DNA from: Colocasia esculenta
Taxonomy: Eukaryota; Streptophyta; Magnoliopsida; Alismatales; Araceae
DNA length: 64,000 nucleotides
NCBI GenBank assembly: GCA_014218235.1
Contig: CM024760.1
Span: 67,148,961 to 67,212,960 of the forward strand
Direction: 5' to 3'
The notes under the pieces were generated by a model. It was not told where the DNA came from. It made no database searches and saw only the letters and a list, made by a program, of their open reading frames with translations. Below, piece after piece: positions 44,452 to 55,664 of the stretch. Position numbers and translations under genes: made by a program. Position 1 is the stretch's first letter, and each line of letters begins with the position of its first letter.

Positions 44452-46076
44452 ACAGGGTCCGTGCCAGAGTCCGACAAGGAAAGGACAGGGCATTGGATTG
44501 CGCGCCAAAACCCACCCTATTTGACACAGGGTGATTCAGAAAATTACAACTAATTGTATAGTCAATGAAAAATCATGAAACCACTTGCAAAACGACCTAG
44601 ACATGCATGGGTACTTAAAATAAATATGGATTGGAAAACAATCAGGGTTTAGACATGTATTAATCACGTGTGTTCATGATGAACATGAAGCAGTACATAG
44701 ATGAGTTCAAAGATTAAATTTGCAAGATAGGATGAATCAAATTTAGGGCTTTTAGGGGAAAAAGATGCCTAACATGCATCAATCCCTACAGTAAAAATCT
44801 CGTAGCATGGGGTTGAGTATACAAGGAGATCAAGAGTTAAGAAGATGGTTCGGGGTTATGTAAGTTGCAGAACATGAAAAATCAAGAACTAAAGATATGC
44901 TCGATGGAAAATTATGAAACTTGAGGGTTTTGTTCCTGATGGATGGAATAATCTACAGACGAAATATTAGGATTTTAGCTTGTGAGAATGCCTACCTTTG
45001 ACTCGATTTATCTTCTAGGGCTTAGAACTCCAAGAACGAAGAAGAAGCTCCAAGAACTCCTTCTTCCTACGAGATCTTCTCCTCCTTGGCCTCTTCTCCA
45101 CGTCCAACAACCTTTGACAACGAGCTAGGGTCGGCCAAGAGGGTTTATGAGATGTATTTATATAAATACAAGTTCCTATTCCTACTACTACTCAAATTCC
45201 TCTTAATTAAGAGATTTCCTAACTCCACCTTTCCTCTCTTGCTTTCCAATCTCTAATTGGGTTAGGATAGTATCTAAATTCGTGCTAGACTATATGGGGT
45301 AGGTTTAGGAATCCAATTCCAACTCTAATTGCCACTTTTATTACTTCAATAACTCATTTCCAATTATGAGATAATTAAACTCCGAATTTAGGGTATTTTC
45401 TTATTATTCTCCCTTTGTAAATTCATATTTTGACCCAATAAATTCTAGAGAGTCCATTAAGCAAAGCCCATTACTCTTTTTCCATTTAATGCTCTTTTTA
45501 TTTAAATATCCATTTAGCTAGGTTTTAACTCTTTATTTAAATTAAAAATCCAGGTTGCTACATGGCCTCAGAGCTCCCTTCACACAACAGCCCCAAATCT
45601 ACTTCCAGTAGCTTCCAACTGCTTCCGTTCACTTGGTGGGGAAGACAAAGAAAGGGTAAAGAAAAGGGTTAAGTGGGGGTACGTGGCAAAAAGTGTGGTG
45701 AAGTGTTTAAAAAAAATGTTTATTATTTATTTAATGGGATTGGGTGGGGTATGTGGCATGATGGGATGGATATGGAAGATTTATTTAACTAAAATTATTT
45801 AAACTAATTTTTACAAGAATTATTAGAAGATAATAAAACCAAAAATTATTTATTTACATTGTACTTACTTTTATTAGTTAAACTATTAAAAAGGTATTGT
45901 CATTGTTAAATGAAAATCTAATTATGTGTTCTACCAAAACTATTTAACTAATATGCTTGAAAACTTATTAATGGATGAAATAAGAATTAAAATCAAATTG
46001 CACATTATTTATAAACAAAAGATGTCTAAAATCAACTATATGTATGAAATTTAACGCTAAAAATATGTAGTTATCA

Positions 46077-47017
46077 CCAAGTACCACTGGTTAGGGTGGA
46101 GATGGCTTCTCCCGGTTCTGCACAGCTACCAAGATTCATCACTATATTGCTCTGGTGGCGGGTATGTGTTATGTGAATGTGTGTCCTTCTTTATGGTGGT
46201 TCGGACTATGTGTCACAACAATTAAAGTGTAAAAGTGTGAAAAGTGCGAAATTGTGCAATTTGATCATGTGATAGTATTGTGTAAATGTGAAACCATGTG
46301 AATGTGATATGTTTGTGTTAAAACAATAATTAAAATGTGTGAATATATGTTATAAAAGCATGTGAAAAATGTTAGACATCATGCTAGGATTGTTAGTTAC
46401 CTTGTGCTAAATTCCATGATCTATTTGTTTAGAAATATGAATGATATGAATTGAAATTGGTATCATGAATCAAGTTAATTATCATGTGTAGAAAGCATGT
46501 ATAGGTTATTCATGTATATTTACTTAATTGACATGAATCATGTGACATGTATTCTCTCATTGTTTAAAAGAATAGCATATATGTGATATGTGTAAGGGTG
46601 TGCCTTTGGATTGCTTGTTGGGTCTTTTGGAAGACTCATACTTGCTTTAACATACATGTGAGATAGGAGTCCCCGTACTTGAGGAGGACATAGTGAGGAG
46701 CGACTCCGAGCGTGAGGAGTAGCTGCACTTGTGGAGATTGCTGCCTAGTTTACACTTCTTTCATTAGTATGTGGACATTGATATTATGGACTTGTATAAT
46801 TGTGGACAATTATTATTTAAATTTGCTACTATATAGACTGTGAAATGTGTGAATGATGATGGAATAAGATTTATCTTCTATTTCCGTTGTTCTCTCTTTT
46901 GTTATTTATGTACATCTCTACCTACTTCATTATGTTGGGTACATGTACCACTGTGACGGCGCCCTTTATATCGATGTAGATTGGTATAATTGTACTGGTA
47001 TAAAGAGGGTCGTTACA
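46077..47017 (+). repeat. LTR-A, piece 3 (right end)
   Basis: Resumes after ATH-2 with CCAAGTACCACTGG and ends GGGTCGTTACA at 47017. It closely matches the reverse of LTR-E 52762-53850 and, less closely, LTR-D. With the pieces at 22890 and 26165 it makes most of one long LTR. Confidence 0.8.
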
Positions 47018-47282
47018 TGACAGGTGCAGTGGTGCTGTCGACAGCTGTTGATTGAATTCTTCTATCCAGAACCTTTTTTGCTTAAGGTTTCTTCTTGTTG
47101 TGCACTTCCTTTTTCATGTAATTTCCTACAAGGAAGAAGCTTGAAATTAGATATCATGTAGGCATATATCTAAGACATTTTGTCATGATGGCATGTCATT
47201 TTATCATTGTGTCATTTTATCACATTGTGTCATCATAAAAAACATACAATTGTCATGAATGTCATGCAGGCATAACTCAACA
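47018..47282 (-). repeat. SIRE-1 LTR fragment
   Basis: On the minus strand an LTR start TGTTGAGTTATGCC follows directly after a polypurine tract. The fragment extends 265 bp before LTR-A interrupts it. It contains one CTGTCGACAG palindrome near 47036. Confidence 0.6.
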
Positions 47283-47283
47283 T

Positions 47284-47335
47284 TCTCCCCCTTTTTGATG
47301 ATGACAAAAATACACTCAATGTCTCCCCCTTTTTG
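47284..47335 (-). other. duplicated polypurine tracts of SIRE-1
   Basis: AAAAAGGGGGAGA occurs twice on the minus strand (47284-47297 and 47322-47335). Repeated tracts of this kind before the 3' LTR are described for Sireviruses. Confidence 0.65.
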
Positions 47336-47522
47336 ACAACATTCAAAAAGATAGAAAATGCACAAAATCATGGAAGGAACAAGAGATAATTTCATTGATA
47401 AGCTTGAGTTGCAACCAATATAGTGTCATTGCATTAGATGGCAAAAGAGGAAACATGAAATGACAACCTAACAACCCATATGCCCTCTAGAAAGGAAATG
47501 CACCCTAGACATTTCTAATGAT
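47336..47522. other. SIRE-1 spacer without gene
   Basis: AT-rich sequence between the env-like ORF end and the polypurine tracts; nothing further seen. Confidence 0.5.
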
Positions 47523-48542
47523 GGTCATCGCTAGGAGGAGTGGGATGACGGGGACCGTGAACATTAAATGAAGATATATGATCTAGGTGCCTCTGAATCT
47601 GAGCTTGATTTTCCTCAAGTGCATTCATCTGAGTGTTGACATGCTGAGTGAGCTGATCAAATCTATTGTTGATATGCTGGGTGATGGACTTTTTGAACTA
47701 AATCATTTGATCAGCTAGGAATTGTTTCAAGTCTTCAGGGATTGAAGCTTGAGGGGCATGCTAAGTTTCTGGCTCAGGAGGAAACTATTGTTCATCTTCA
47801 TCTCCACCAGAGATGTCCATGTGTTCTTGAGGAGGTTCCTCTTCACTGTCCTCGTCTTCATCAGAACCTTGCTCTTCTTCTGTTGCTTGACCTTTGAGAG
47901 TCCTGGTGACTCTACCATCAATCATTTTGTAGCCCATCCTATGAGCAATGGTAATGTGATAGGCACTCCTAGTCTTGAGGGTGACAAGCTCACCCGCATT
48001 GAGTTGAATTCCAACAAAGGAGATGTTGGTAGTGATGGGACAAGCATAGGGTAAGGAGCATTTGGGATTAGTAAACCATTGTTTGATAAGGTCAAACATA
48101 TGATTGGGAAAATTTATTTGTTGATCCTGTAGAAAGTAGTAGAACAGGTTTTTGTGGACTTCTGTGACGAGTTCTCGACTACCATCTTTGGGAGCAATGA
48201 GAGTAGTGAAATATGATGGATCATCCTATGGAGTGGTGGAAAGGTGTTGCATTAAGCTTTGCAATGGCTTTGGCTGTGTCATAGTGCTGTTGGGTAATGA
48301 GGGTATAATACTCAGAGGCATTGAGATGGGTAAGAAGGATATCAACCCCCGTGTTGGGTATCTGCAGAGCACGGCTGAATAGATTGGGGGTGAGTTGAAA
48401 CTGAATACCCTTGACAGTGGTGTAGAAGTCCTGATCATCTATCATCCCCAGGTTTACTACTTCTGGGACATCAAGAAGGGAATCCAACCCTATTTGGCAA
48501 AGAGAGGTTCCATGCCTTCGAACATATCTTTCAGGGAAGGGA
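47523..48542 (-). pseudogene. SIRE-1 env-like / plant transposon protein, main part
   Basis: A minus-strand frame resembling the ORF annotated in plants as putative plant transposon protein (Transposase_32-like), often called env-like in Sireviruses. Visible segments are LDSLLDVPEVVNLGMIDDQ, NLFSRALQIPNTGVDILL and NPKCSLPYACPITTNISFVG. They are followed by an acidic stretch (EEEQGSDEDEDSEEEPP) and a coiled-coil-like C-terminus. Breaks are a probable one-base deletion near 48490, a frameshift near 48228, and three in-frame stops between 47785 and 47700. The protein continues upstream in a sliver at 51809-51828 and at 57410-57598, across two solo LTRs. No signal peptide or membrane segment is evident, so an envelope role is not supported. 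Confidence 0.6.
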
Positions 48543-51500
48543 TGTAAGGCCCTCGAATTTTGTCCTCATATGTTTATTTAATTTTGTGCATATAATATTG
48601 TTTATTTATGTAAATATAATATATTAATTAACTCTGTGTATATTATATTTATTAAATTATGTGTAAATAGTAATTATTTATTACTGTGCATATATGTTAT
48701 TTGATGATTACTGTGCTCTGGCCGAAATTCTTCTTAACGTCAACATCCCTTGACGTTAAGAGAGTGTAGACGGCCAACTTTGTGCCGTTCACTTCATGGC
48801 TAGAAGAGTTGAATGTCAGCATCGATTGATGTTGACTTCTGGTTGACGGCAGTAAACTGGACGTTTATTTCTCCAGATGCGTTTATGATTCCAGATCTGA
48901 AACTGGTGCATTTTCTCTGGATCCCGATTAGGAAACCCATCCCAACGGTAGGAAACCTAACCCTAAGCGTACCCCGACCTATTAGCCCTATAAAACCTAG
49001 TGTTTTCGGTCAGATTAGGTCTTTTGGTTGAGAGGAAAAAGCTAGGTTTTCTTGTGAGAAAACTAGACTTTTGCAAAGCTTGATCCGGCAATTGTGAGCT
49101 TCTTCTGGCGATCTTCATCTTCTTCGACGGGGAGATACTCCAAGTGTAGAGGAATCATCCCCGACTCCGGAGGACATTCTGTGCAGGCGTGAAGAACTGA
49201 TTTGGGGTTGTAAATCTGCACCTTCTTGGCTTGGCCGAGGAGGGCTTCTTTGCCTAATCAAACCCTTTAGAGAATTATTTCCAAGAAAGTAACTTAGGGT
49301 TTTACTCTATAGACTTGTCCTTTAAGGTTTTACGATTTTTTCAGATTTTTATTTCATGCCTGGACCCCCCAAAAATCTTTGTTTCCTATGTTCAATCTGC
49401 ACTGTGTGTAGACAGGAAGTTGTCGGAAACAGTGTTGCTGCCAAGTTCATGGGTCGATCTGCATTGTAATTAATATAAAATATGTATTGGTGAAATAAAC
49501 ATGTTTTGACTGTGTTTAATTCTGAATAAATAATTTCGTTGCGTGTTGTGGATTCATAAAATTATCATGATCCTATAGTGACTGTTCACATGATTTGGAC
49601 CTATTAGAACCGACTACTTTACTGTTTACCATGTTATGTGAGTATTTCACTCAAATTACATGTAATCACTGTTATTTATTAAAAATAATTGTACTATTCC
49701 AAAAATTATGAAAAATTATAGATATGGTTCATGTGCTATATTCACCCCGTGGTTAAAATTTGATAGTATTCTAATTACAGTGCAAATTGTTATTAAATTC
49801 TGAAGCTTTTTGTACTATGTTATAAAGATAGATCTCAAATATGTTTAAAAACAAGAGTAGCATCATGATTAGGTTCTGTAACGGCCCACTTCCCCCTCCT
49901 TTTTGTACCATGTCATTTAAGTGTTCGAACTGCACTGTAATTAATATAAATTATGTATTGGTGAAATAAACATGTTTTGATTGTGTTTAATTCTGAATAA
50001 ATAATTTCGTTGCATTTTGTGGATTCATAAAATTATCATGATCCTATAGTGACTATTCACATGATTTGGACCAATTAGAACTGACTACTTTACTGTTTAC
50101 CATGTTATGTGAGTATTTCACTCAAATTACATGTAATCACTGTTATTTATTAAAAATAATTGTACTGTTCCAAAACTTATGCAAAATTACATTTATGGTT
50201 CATGTGCTATGTTCACCCTGTGGTTAAAATTTGATAGTATTCTAATTACTGTGCACATTGTTATTAAATTCTAAAGCTTTTTGTACCATGTTATAAAGAT
50301 AGATCTCAAATATGTTTAAAAACAAGAGTAGCATCATGATTAGGTTCTGTTATTTACTGATATTGATTTATTTGAGTATCCAGAGATGATTAGTAATTAT
50401 TTCATTATATATAAGTGCATGTGCATGGGAAGTGAGAGAACATGTGGCATGTGTGTGTGAAAATGTGTTAATGTGACAAGATAAACAAGTTGTGTCAATG
50501 AGACACTACCACCATAGATTGCGTGGAGATGTACTGTAGTAGTAGTCCTACGGGAAAGCTCAATGTGTTACGTGATACCCAGGGCAACGGGTCACGTGAA
50601 ATCCTGGAGGTGGACAAGTTCCACTAGTAATGGTGAGGAGGGCTTCCCCCGGTTCTGCGCAGTAACCAAGTCTTGGTCACTTTGTCTGGTGATTAAGTAT
50701 GTGTATGTGTTATGTGATCTTTCTAGTGGTGGTTTGGGTTGTGTCTTGGCAATGTGCAAAAGTGAAAATGTGAACAATGTGTAAAGTGACATGTGAAAGT
50801 GGCACGTGGAAGTGCAAGTGATGTGACATGTGATACGTGAATGTGCAAAAGTGAAAGTTATGTGAAAACCATGTGTAATCATGTGTAAGTAAAAGTGAAT
50901 GTTAATGTGAAAGTAAATGAATGTGAAAGCCAAGGTAAAAGTGCATATATTCATGTCACGAGAAAATAATTCATGTGTTAATGTGATTTATGAAATTGTG
51001 ATATCATGTTTAGTACCATGTGTAGAAGTATGTTAAATATGTCCATGAGTTAGAAATTACTTGATGAGCATGTGCTTAGTATCATGTTATAAATTGAATA
51101 TAAGCCATGTGTTAGTGTTATGTGAAAATAAGAAATGAAAGCATGTGATTATATGAGTGCTCTCATGTTAGTGATGCCATGTTATAGGTAACCATGTTTA
51201 GAATTTTGTTATACATGTGTTAGTATAGTTTTTTTTAATAGATTAGATTCCATGTTTCTATTTTCCATATTAAAGCATGAGCATGTGTTAGTTTAATTGT
51301 TCAAATTGCAAATATTTAATGACAATGTGATAGCTAGTAAAGTGTTAAATTGTTAGAAAGCATGTGTGATAAGTGTATGGTTTGAACTTTTAAGTTGCTT
51401 ACTAAGTCTATTATGTAGACTCACCCTTGCTAAACATTTCAGGAAATTTAGAAGCCGAGGAGTTAGCGAGATCCGACATGGAGCGTGAATAGTAGAATTG

Positions 51501-51808
51501 AAGATTTAAAGTTTATTTTCCTAATATGTGATGCATTTGTAATTTGAACTTTGGTTATATTGTACTTGGAAACTGGCTATGTTAACGGATGTCATGCTAT
51601 GCATTTTCTTTTCTTGGACTATATAGACAGTGGTATGTGGATTATAAGTTGATGAAATAAGAGTTATTTACTTTTCGCTGCAATATTCCTTTCTATTTGT
51701 GTATATCTTAGCCCATGTGAATATCATTGGGGTTTTCTCCCTTGTAGCGACTTGCTCTCATCCGATGTGGGTTGGTGTAACCGTACCGGGTGGAAGTGGG
51801 CCGTTACA
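48543..51808 (+). mobile_element. LTR-D: solo LTR inserted in SIRE-1
   Basis: 3266 bp from TGTAAGGCCC to GGGCCGTTACA, with perfect duplication AGGGA (48538-48542 and 51809-51813). TATA box CTATAAAAC at 48988-48996. An 11-bp inverted repeat (CTTAACGTCAA, six bases, TTGACGTTAAG) lies near 48732-48759. A 420-bp block is duplicated inside. Related to LTR-E and LTR-A. No coding domain. Confidence 0.92.
49460..50350 (+). repeat. tandem duplication within LTR-D
   Basis: Bases 49460-49879 and 49931-50350 are near-identical (period 471). They are separated by 51 bases that begin AACGGCCCACTTCC. With the preceding T and G this reads TGTAACGGCCCACTTCC, the inverse of the LTR-D right end. The second copy continues into the normal LTR. 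Confidence 0.85.
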
Positions 51809-51828
51809 AGGGAAGTCCACATATCTGG
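51809..51828 (-). pseudogene. 20-bp sliver of SIRE-1 ORF
   Basis: Left between LTR-D and LTR-F. It consists of the AGGGA duplication of LTR-D, ten bases, and the TCTGG duplication of LTR-F. It links the env-like pieces at 48542 and 57410. Confidence 0.6.
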
Positions 51829-52687
51829 TGTCACGCCCCACCAATTTAGCAACGGAATAAATCGGGGAGACGTGAGCAAAGTACATAGTAGTGTATAATG
51901 TACAACAGTCGAATGATTTGGAGCATCAAATGAACATTCCTTGGAGATAACTCTACATTTTATTGATCACAAAGATTATTACATCCACTAATTCAGAGCC
52001 AATACATAGACTCAAAGACATTATTACGTTGAAAGGAAATTTATGCAGGATATCTAACTAGACTCCTCTAAACTTTGGGTACTCTTGTTGACATAACGCC
52101 AGGTCGCTCATCACTTTGGTCCATTCCCCTTAATGTGTATATTGTCAACATTCGACTTACCTGAAACACATGACAAATAGTATAGCACTTGGACCGACAT
52201 TCATTGATCGAAATAATATAGCGCTTTGGTTGTCATAAGACAGCCGAGAGAGAGTGTATAGAACTTGGTTTTGATTGTCTTTGATTAATGTAGATAGTAT
52301 AACACTTTCTCGTCCATTCATCAAGTACTCTCATCTATTTTCTTGGTACTCTCGATTTGTCCATTTGACTAATTGTCTAAGATAACAAACATAACTAATG
52401 CCAGGTAGAATTCACTAACCTTCCACTGGCCATGTTATGAACAGGTCCAGAGGTCCGGCGTGATCACAAGGTAAGAGGGAACTTCTAAGGCTGTTTGGAT
52501 TATGCTGATCCTTAAGGGTGTTATAGGTGTTAGGGTATACCAGCTCGGTCTCAATGAGGGAATCCACAAAGTACGGAGTCTTATAGAGGTCTTAACAAAA
52601 GATTCCTAGTCTGCCAGAATGGAATGTCCAACAGAGAGGCTCCAACTTGTCAAGAGAGTAGTGTGTAAAGAAAATGAGTTGCTCGAC

Positions 52688-52708
52688 GTTCTAGAGGAAT
52701 TCTAGAAC
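52688..52708. other. conserved hairpin in LTR-F
   Basis: The core is identical to those in LTR-B1 and LTR-B2. The outer sequence has changed (TTGCT upstream, AGCAA downstream) but the arms still pair. Confidence 0.7.
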
Positions 52709-52761
52709 AGTGGAGCAGCAATCACGGTATTCCAAAACAACATGAGGAAACGAGGAAAATG

Positions 52762-55664
52762 TGTAACGACCCTCCTTATACCGGTGCGATTATACCAATC
52801 CACGTCGGTACAAAGGGCACCGTCGCAGTGGGACATTTACCCAACACTAAACAATATGTTGAAATGTACATGAATAACAAGGAAAGTACAGCGGAAATAA
52901 AATATAACTCTTATTCCATCATCTTTCACATATTCCACAATCTATATAGCAAGTAAAGAAATAACAATGTCCACATTATTACATGTCCAAATGAAATACA
53001 TTGTCCATAACATTGATTACATACTATGAAAAAGGAAGTAAAAGTATAGTAATCTCTACAGGTATAGCTACTCCTCGCGCTCGGAGTCGCTCCTTGCTAT
53101 GTCCTCCTCAAGTAAGGGGACACCTATCTCACCTGTACACCAAAGCAAGTATGAGTCTTCTAAAAAGACTCAGCAAGCAACCTAAGGTACACCCTTAAAC
53201 ATATCACATACACATGCTAGTCTTATAATCCACAAGAGGAAAATTCATGGTACATGCTTCGTTTCAATTTAACAAATATACATAAACAACCTACACATGC
53301 TTTCTATACATGATAATTAACTTGACTCATGTTGCAAATCACAATTCATATCAATCATATTCTTAAAATAAGCAAATATCCATGAATGACTTATAGCATG
53401 CTTTCTACACATAATATATAACATGATTCATGCTTTCAAATTTTTATTCAAATCACTTCACAATTATACGCAATTTGAGCATGGAAATATGCACAAGGTA
53501 ACTAGCAATCCTAGCATGATATCTAATCATTTTCACAAGCTTTTATAACACATTTCCTCATGTTTAGCTTGCAGTTTTAACATAATTAATTCACATTCAC
53601 ATGGGTTCACATCTTATCACATGTTAACACATTCACATAACACTTCCACATGCACACATTTCACACATTCACATTTTCACACTTTTTACACTTATTTGTC
53701 GTGACACGTAGTCCAAACCACCATAAAAAAGGACACACATACACATAACACATACCCGTCACCTAGGCAACATAGTGACAAATCTTGCTACTGCGTAGAC
53801 CGGGAGAAACCCTCTCCACCCTAACCAGTGGTACTTGTCCATCTCCAGGATTTAATCCTAATGCCCATAGGATATCACATACACATTAAGCCTCCCTATA
53901 GGGACTTTACTACAGTACGGCTCCACATCCTTTATAGTAGTAGTGTCAATTTCGGCACAATTTCACATTAAACACATTGCTCTCACTTATCCACATGATT
54001 TATGTTATTTACATGCACTTATAATCCATTCACATATGCTTTAAACACATACACATGCTTCAGTTTATAAAACTCAATGTTACTGTTTCACAGTGATAAA
54101 TAAACCATAATAAAGCCCTAACATGCTGCTAAACATTGAAATTCACATGATTTAATTCACACACACTAAGCAAGGTCTAATTACTCTTTTAAGAGATGAA
54201 TAGTATTCTCAGTGGTCAAAACAGTACCAAATTTTTATGACAGACCTCTTACAGATAATATGTCACATGTCTAATTTTTCATATTTTTTGAAACTATAAA
54301 ACTAGTTTTAACAGTTTAAAATATATTTCATGCAGAATTATCAAGAAATTCATTTAAGCATGGTTCACAGCAAGACCATCAGTTCTAATAGTTCTGAAAC
54401 CTGAAAATAGTAATCATAATATCATGGAAAATTTTTGGATTCCTAACATGCAACAATTCCATTTATTCAGAATTAAACATAGTCAAATCATGCTCATTTC
54501 TATAATACAAAAATTATATTAAATAAAAGTATGCATAGAAATTCAACATACCCACATGATATGACCTACTGACCATACCTGACCAAACATAAATTTTACA
54601 GCATGCACATACAACCATAAGTCCAAAAATCACAGTGCATAGATCAAGTTCACATTTCTGAAAAACCTGAAGAACTTGGTGGCAAGGGGGGTTGCTGCCA
54701 ACATGGGTTAATGGCACACAATGTTGCCGCCAACTCAGGATCTTGGCAGCAACAAGCTTGCCATCAAGTTCCTGTCAGTAGAAAATATAGACTGAATGCA
54801 ATAAAAAAGGGGAATTGGCGGTTCCAGGACACAAAATAAATTCTGTAAAAATCCTGAGACCTAAGGGGCATGCATAGGGATGTAATACCTAGATTACTTG
54901 CCTATGAAAAATTCTCTAATGGTTTAATTTAGTCGAAGAAGATCTCCTCGACCAAGCCAAGAAGATGCACAATCCCCTCCTGAATCTGGTCTTTGTGTCT
55001 GCACAGGGGATTCTCCGGAGTCGGGGAAGCTTTAGCAATCCAAGGTGCACCTCCCAGTCGATGGAGATTGCCGTAAGAGGCACAGAATCGTCGGATCAAG
55101 CCTTGCAAAGTTCAGTTTTTCTCACAAGAACCCTAGTTTTTCTCAAGAGCCAAAAGACCTAACTCGGCGGAAATCTAGTGTTTTTATAGGGCTAAGTAGG
55201 TTAGGGTACGCATTAGATTGGGTTCATATCGTTAGAGTTAGGTTTCCTAATCTGGAACTGCAAGAAACATAGCTGTTTCCAAATCTGAAATTGCAACAAA
55301 ACTGGGAAATAAACGGCCATGCTGCCGTTTACAGGAAGTCAGCGTCCATCGATCTGGACGTCAACATGAAGTCAACGACACACTGGTTCCATCGATATGG
55401 ACATCAACATGAAGTCAACGATACACTTTGCTGCCGTCTATTATCATACGTGCACCATATAATTACATACAATATGCATTGCATTATTTAAATACAATAT
55501 ACATAGAATTATATAAAGACAATATATACAGAAATAAACATGTATATACATATGCACATAAGGAATTAAATAAATATGATATTTACAACAATTATAATAT
55601 GCATATAATTAAGCATAATAAGAACAAGATTCAAGTAATGAGAACAAAGTTTGAGGGCCTCACA
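52762..55664 (-). mobile_element. LTR-E: solo LTR nested in LTR-F
   Basis: 2903 bp from TGTAACGACC to GGGCCTCACA, with perfect duplication AAATG (52757-52761 and 55665-55669). Minus orientation, judged from TATA CCTATAAAAA near 55181-55190. Same family as LTR-A and related to LTR-D. A cluster of TTGCTGCCAA and its complement lies at 54674-54766. Confidence 0.92.
54674..54766. repeat. TTGCTGCCAA motif cluster in LTR-E
   Basis: Five direct or inverted copies: CTTGGTGGCAA, TTGCTGCCAAC, TTGCCGCCAAC, CTTGGCAGCAA and CTTGCCATCAA. Centres are near 54679, 54696, 54728, 54746 and 54761. The inverted pairs can form short hairpins. Confidence 0.6.

Larger units (their letters stand above)
42654..45562 (-). 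mobile_element. LTR-B2: solo LTR inserted in ATH-2 5' LTR
   Basis: 2909 bp. Left end TATCACGC (TGTCACGC in LTR-B1), right end GGTTGCTACA. Perfect duplication TGGCC at 42649-42653 and 45563-45567; the uninterrupted target is seen in the 3' LTR near 29006. TATA-like TATATAAATA near 45155-45169. Same family as LTR-B1. Contains the hairpin at 43942-43962 and the motif cluster at 44242-44451. Confidence 0.92.
26671..46076 (-). mobile_element. ATH-2: nearly complete Athila-like element
   Basis: On the minus strand: 5' LTR (46076-40318), PBS, leader, gag, protease, RT, RNase H, integrase, 3' untranslated region, PPT and 3' LTR (29530-26671). All domains are in canonical gypsy order. Two solo LTRs with target duplications are nested in it: LTR-C in gag and LTR-B2 in the 5' LTR. 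It is inserted in LTR-A. No clean 5-bp duplication is visible (left flank GGTGGAC, right flank CCAAGTA), so the ends may have been altered. About 1.1 kb separates integrase from the 3' LTR, with no env-like ORF. Coding regions contain stops and frameshifts. Confidence 0.92.
40318..46076 (-). repeat. 5' LTR of ATH-2 (split by LTR-B2)
   Basis: Same ends and internal order as the 3' LTR; about 2845 bp after removing LTR-B2 (42654-45562) and one copy of its duplication. It includes the TATA box at 41981-41991, the GC-rich block and the ACTGGATC-type motif series. Confidence 0.9.

Noticed and set aside
6712..46076. ATH-1 and ATH-2 as two halves of one split element
   Set aside because: Both contain gag, protease and RT, lie on opposite strands and have different LTRs.
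47785..48099. True envelope glycoprotein
   Set aside because: No signal peptide, transmembrane segment or cysteine pattern visible; the ORF fits the plant transposon protein type, so env-like is only a positional label.
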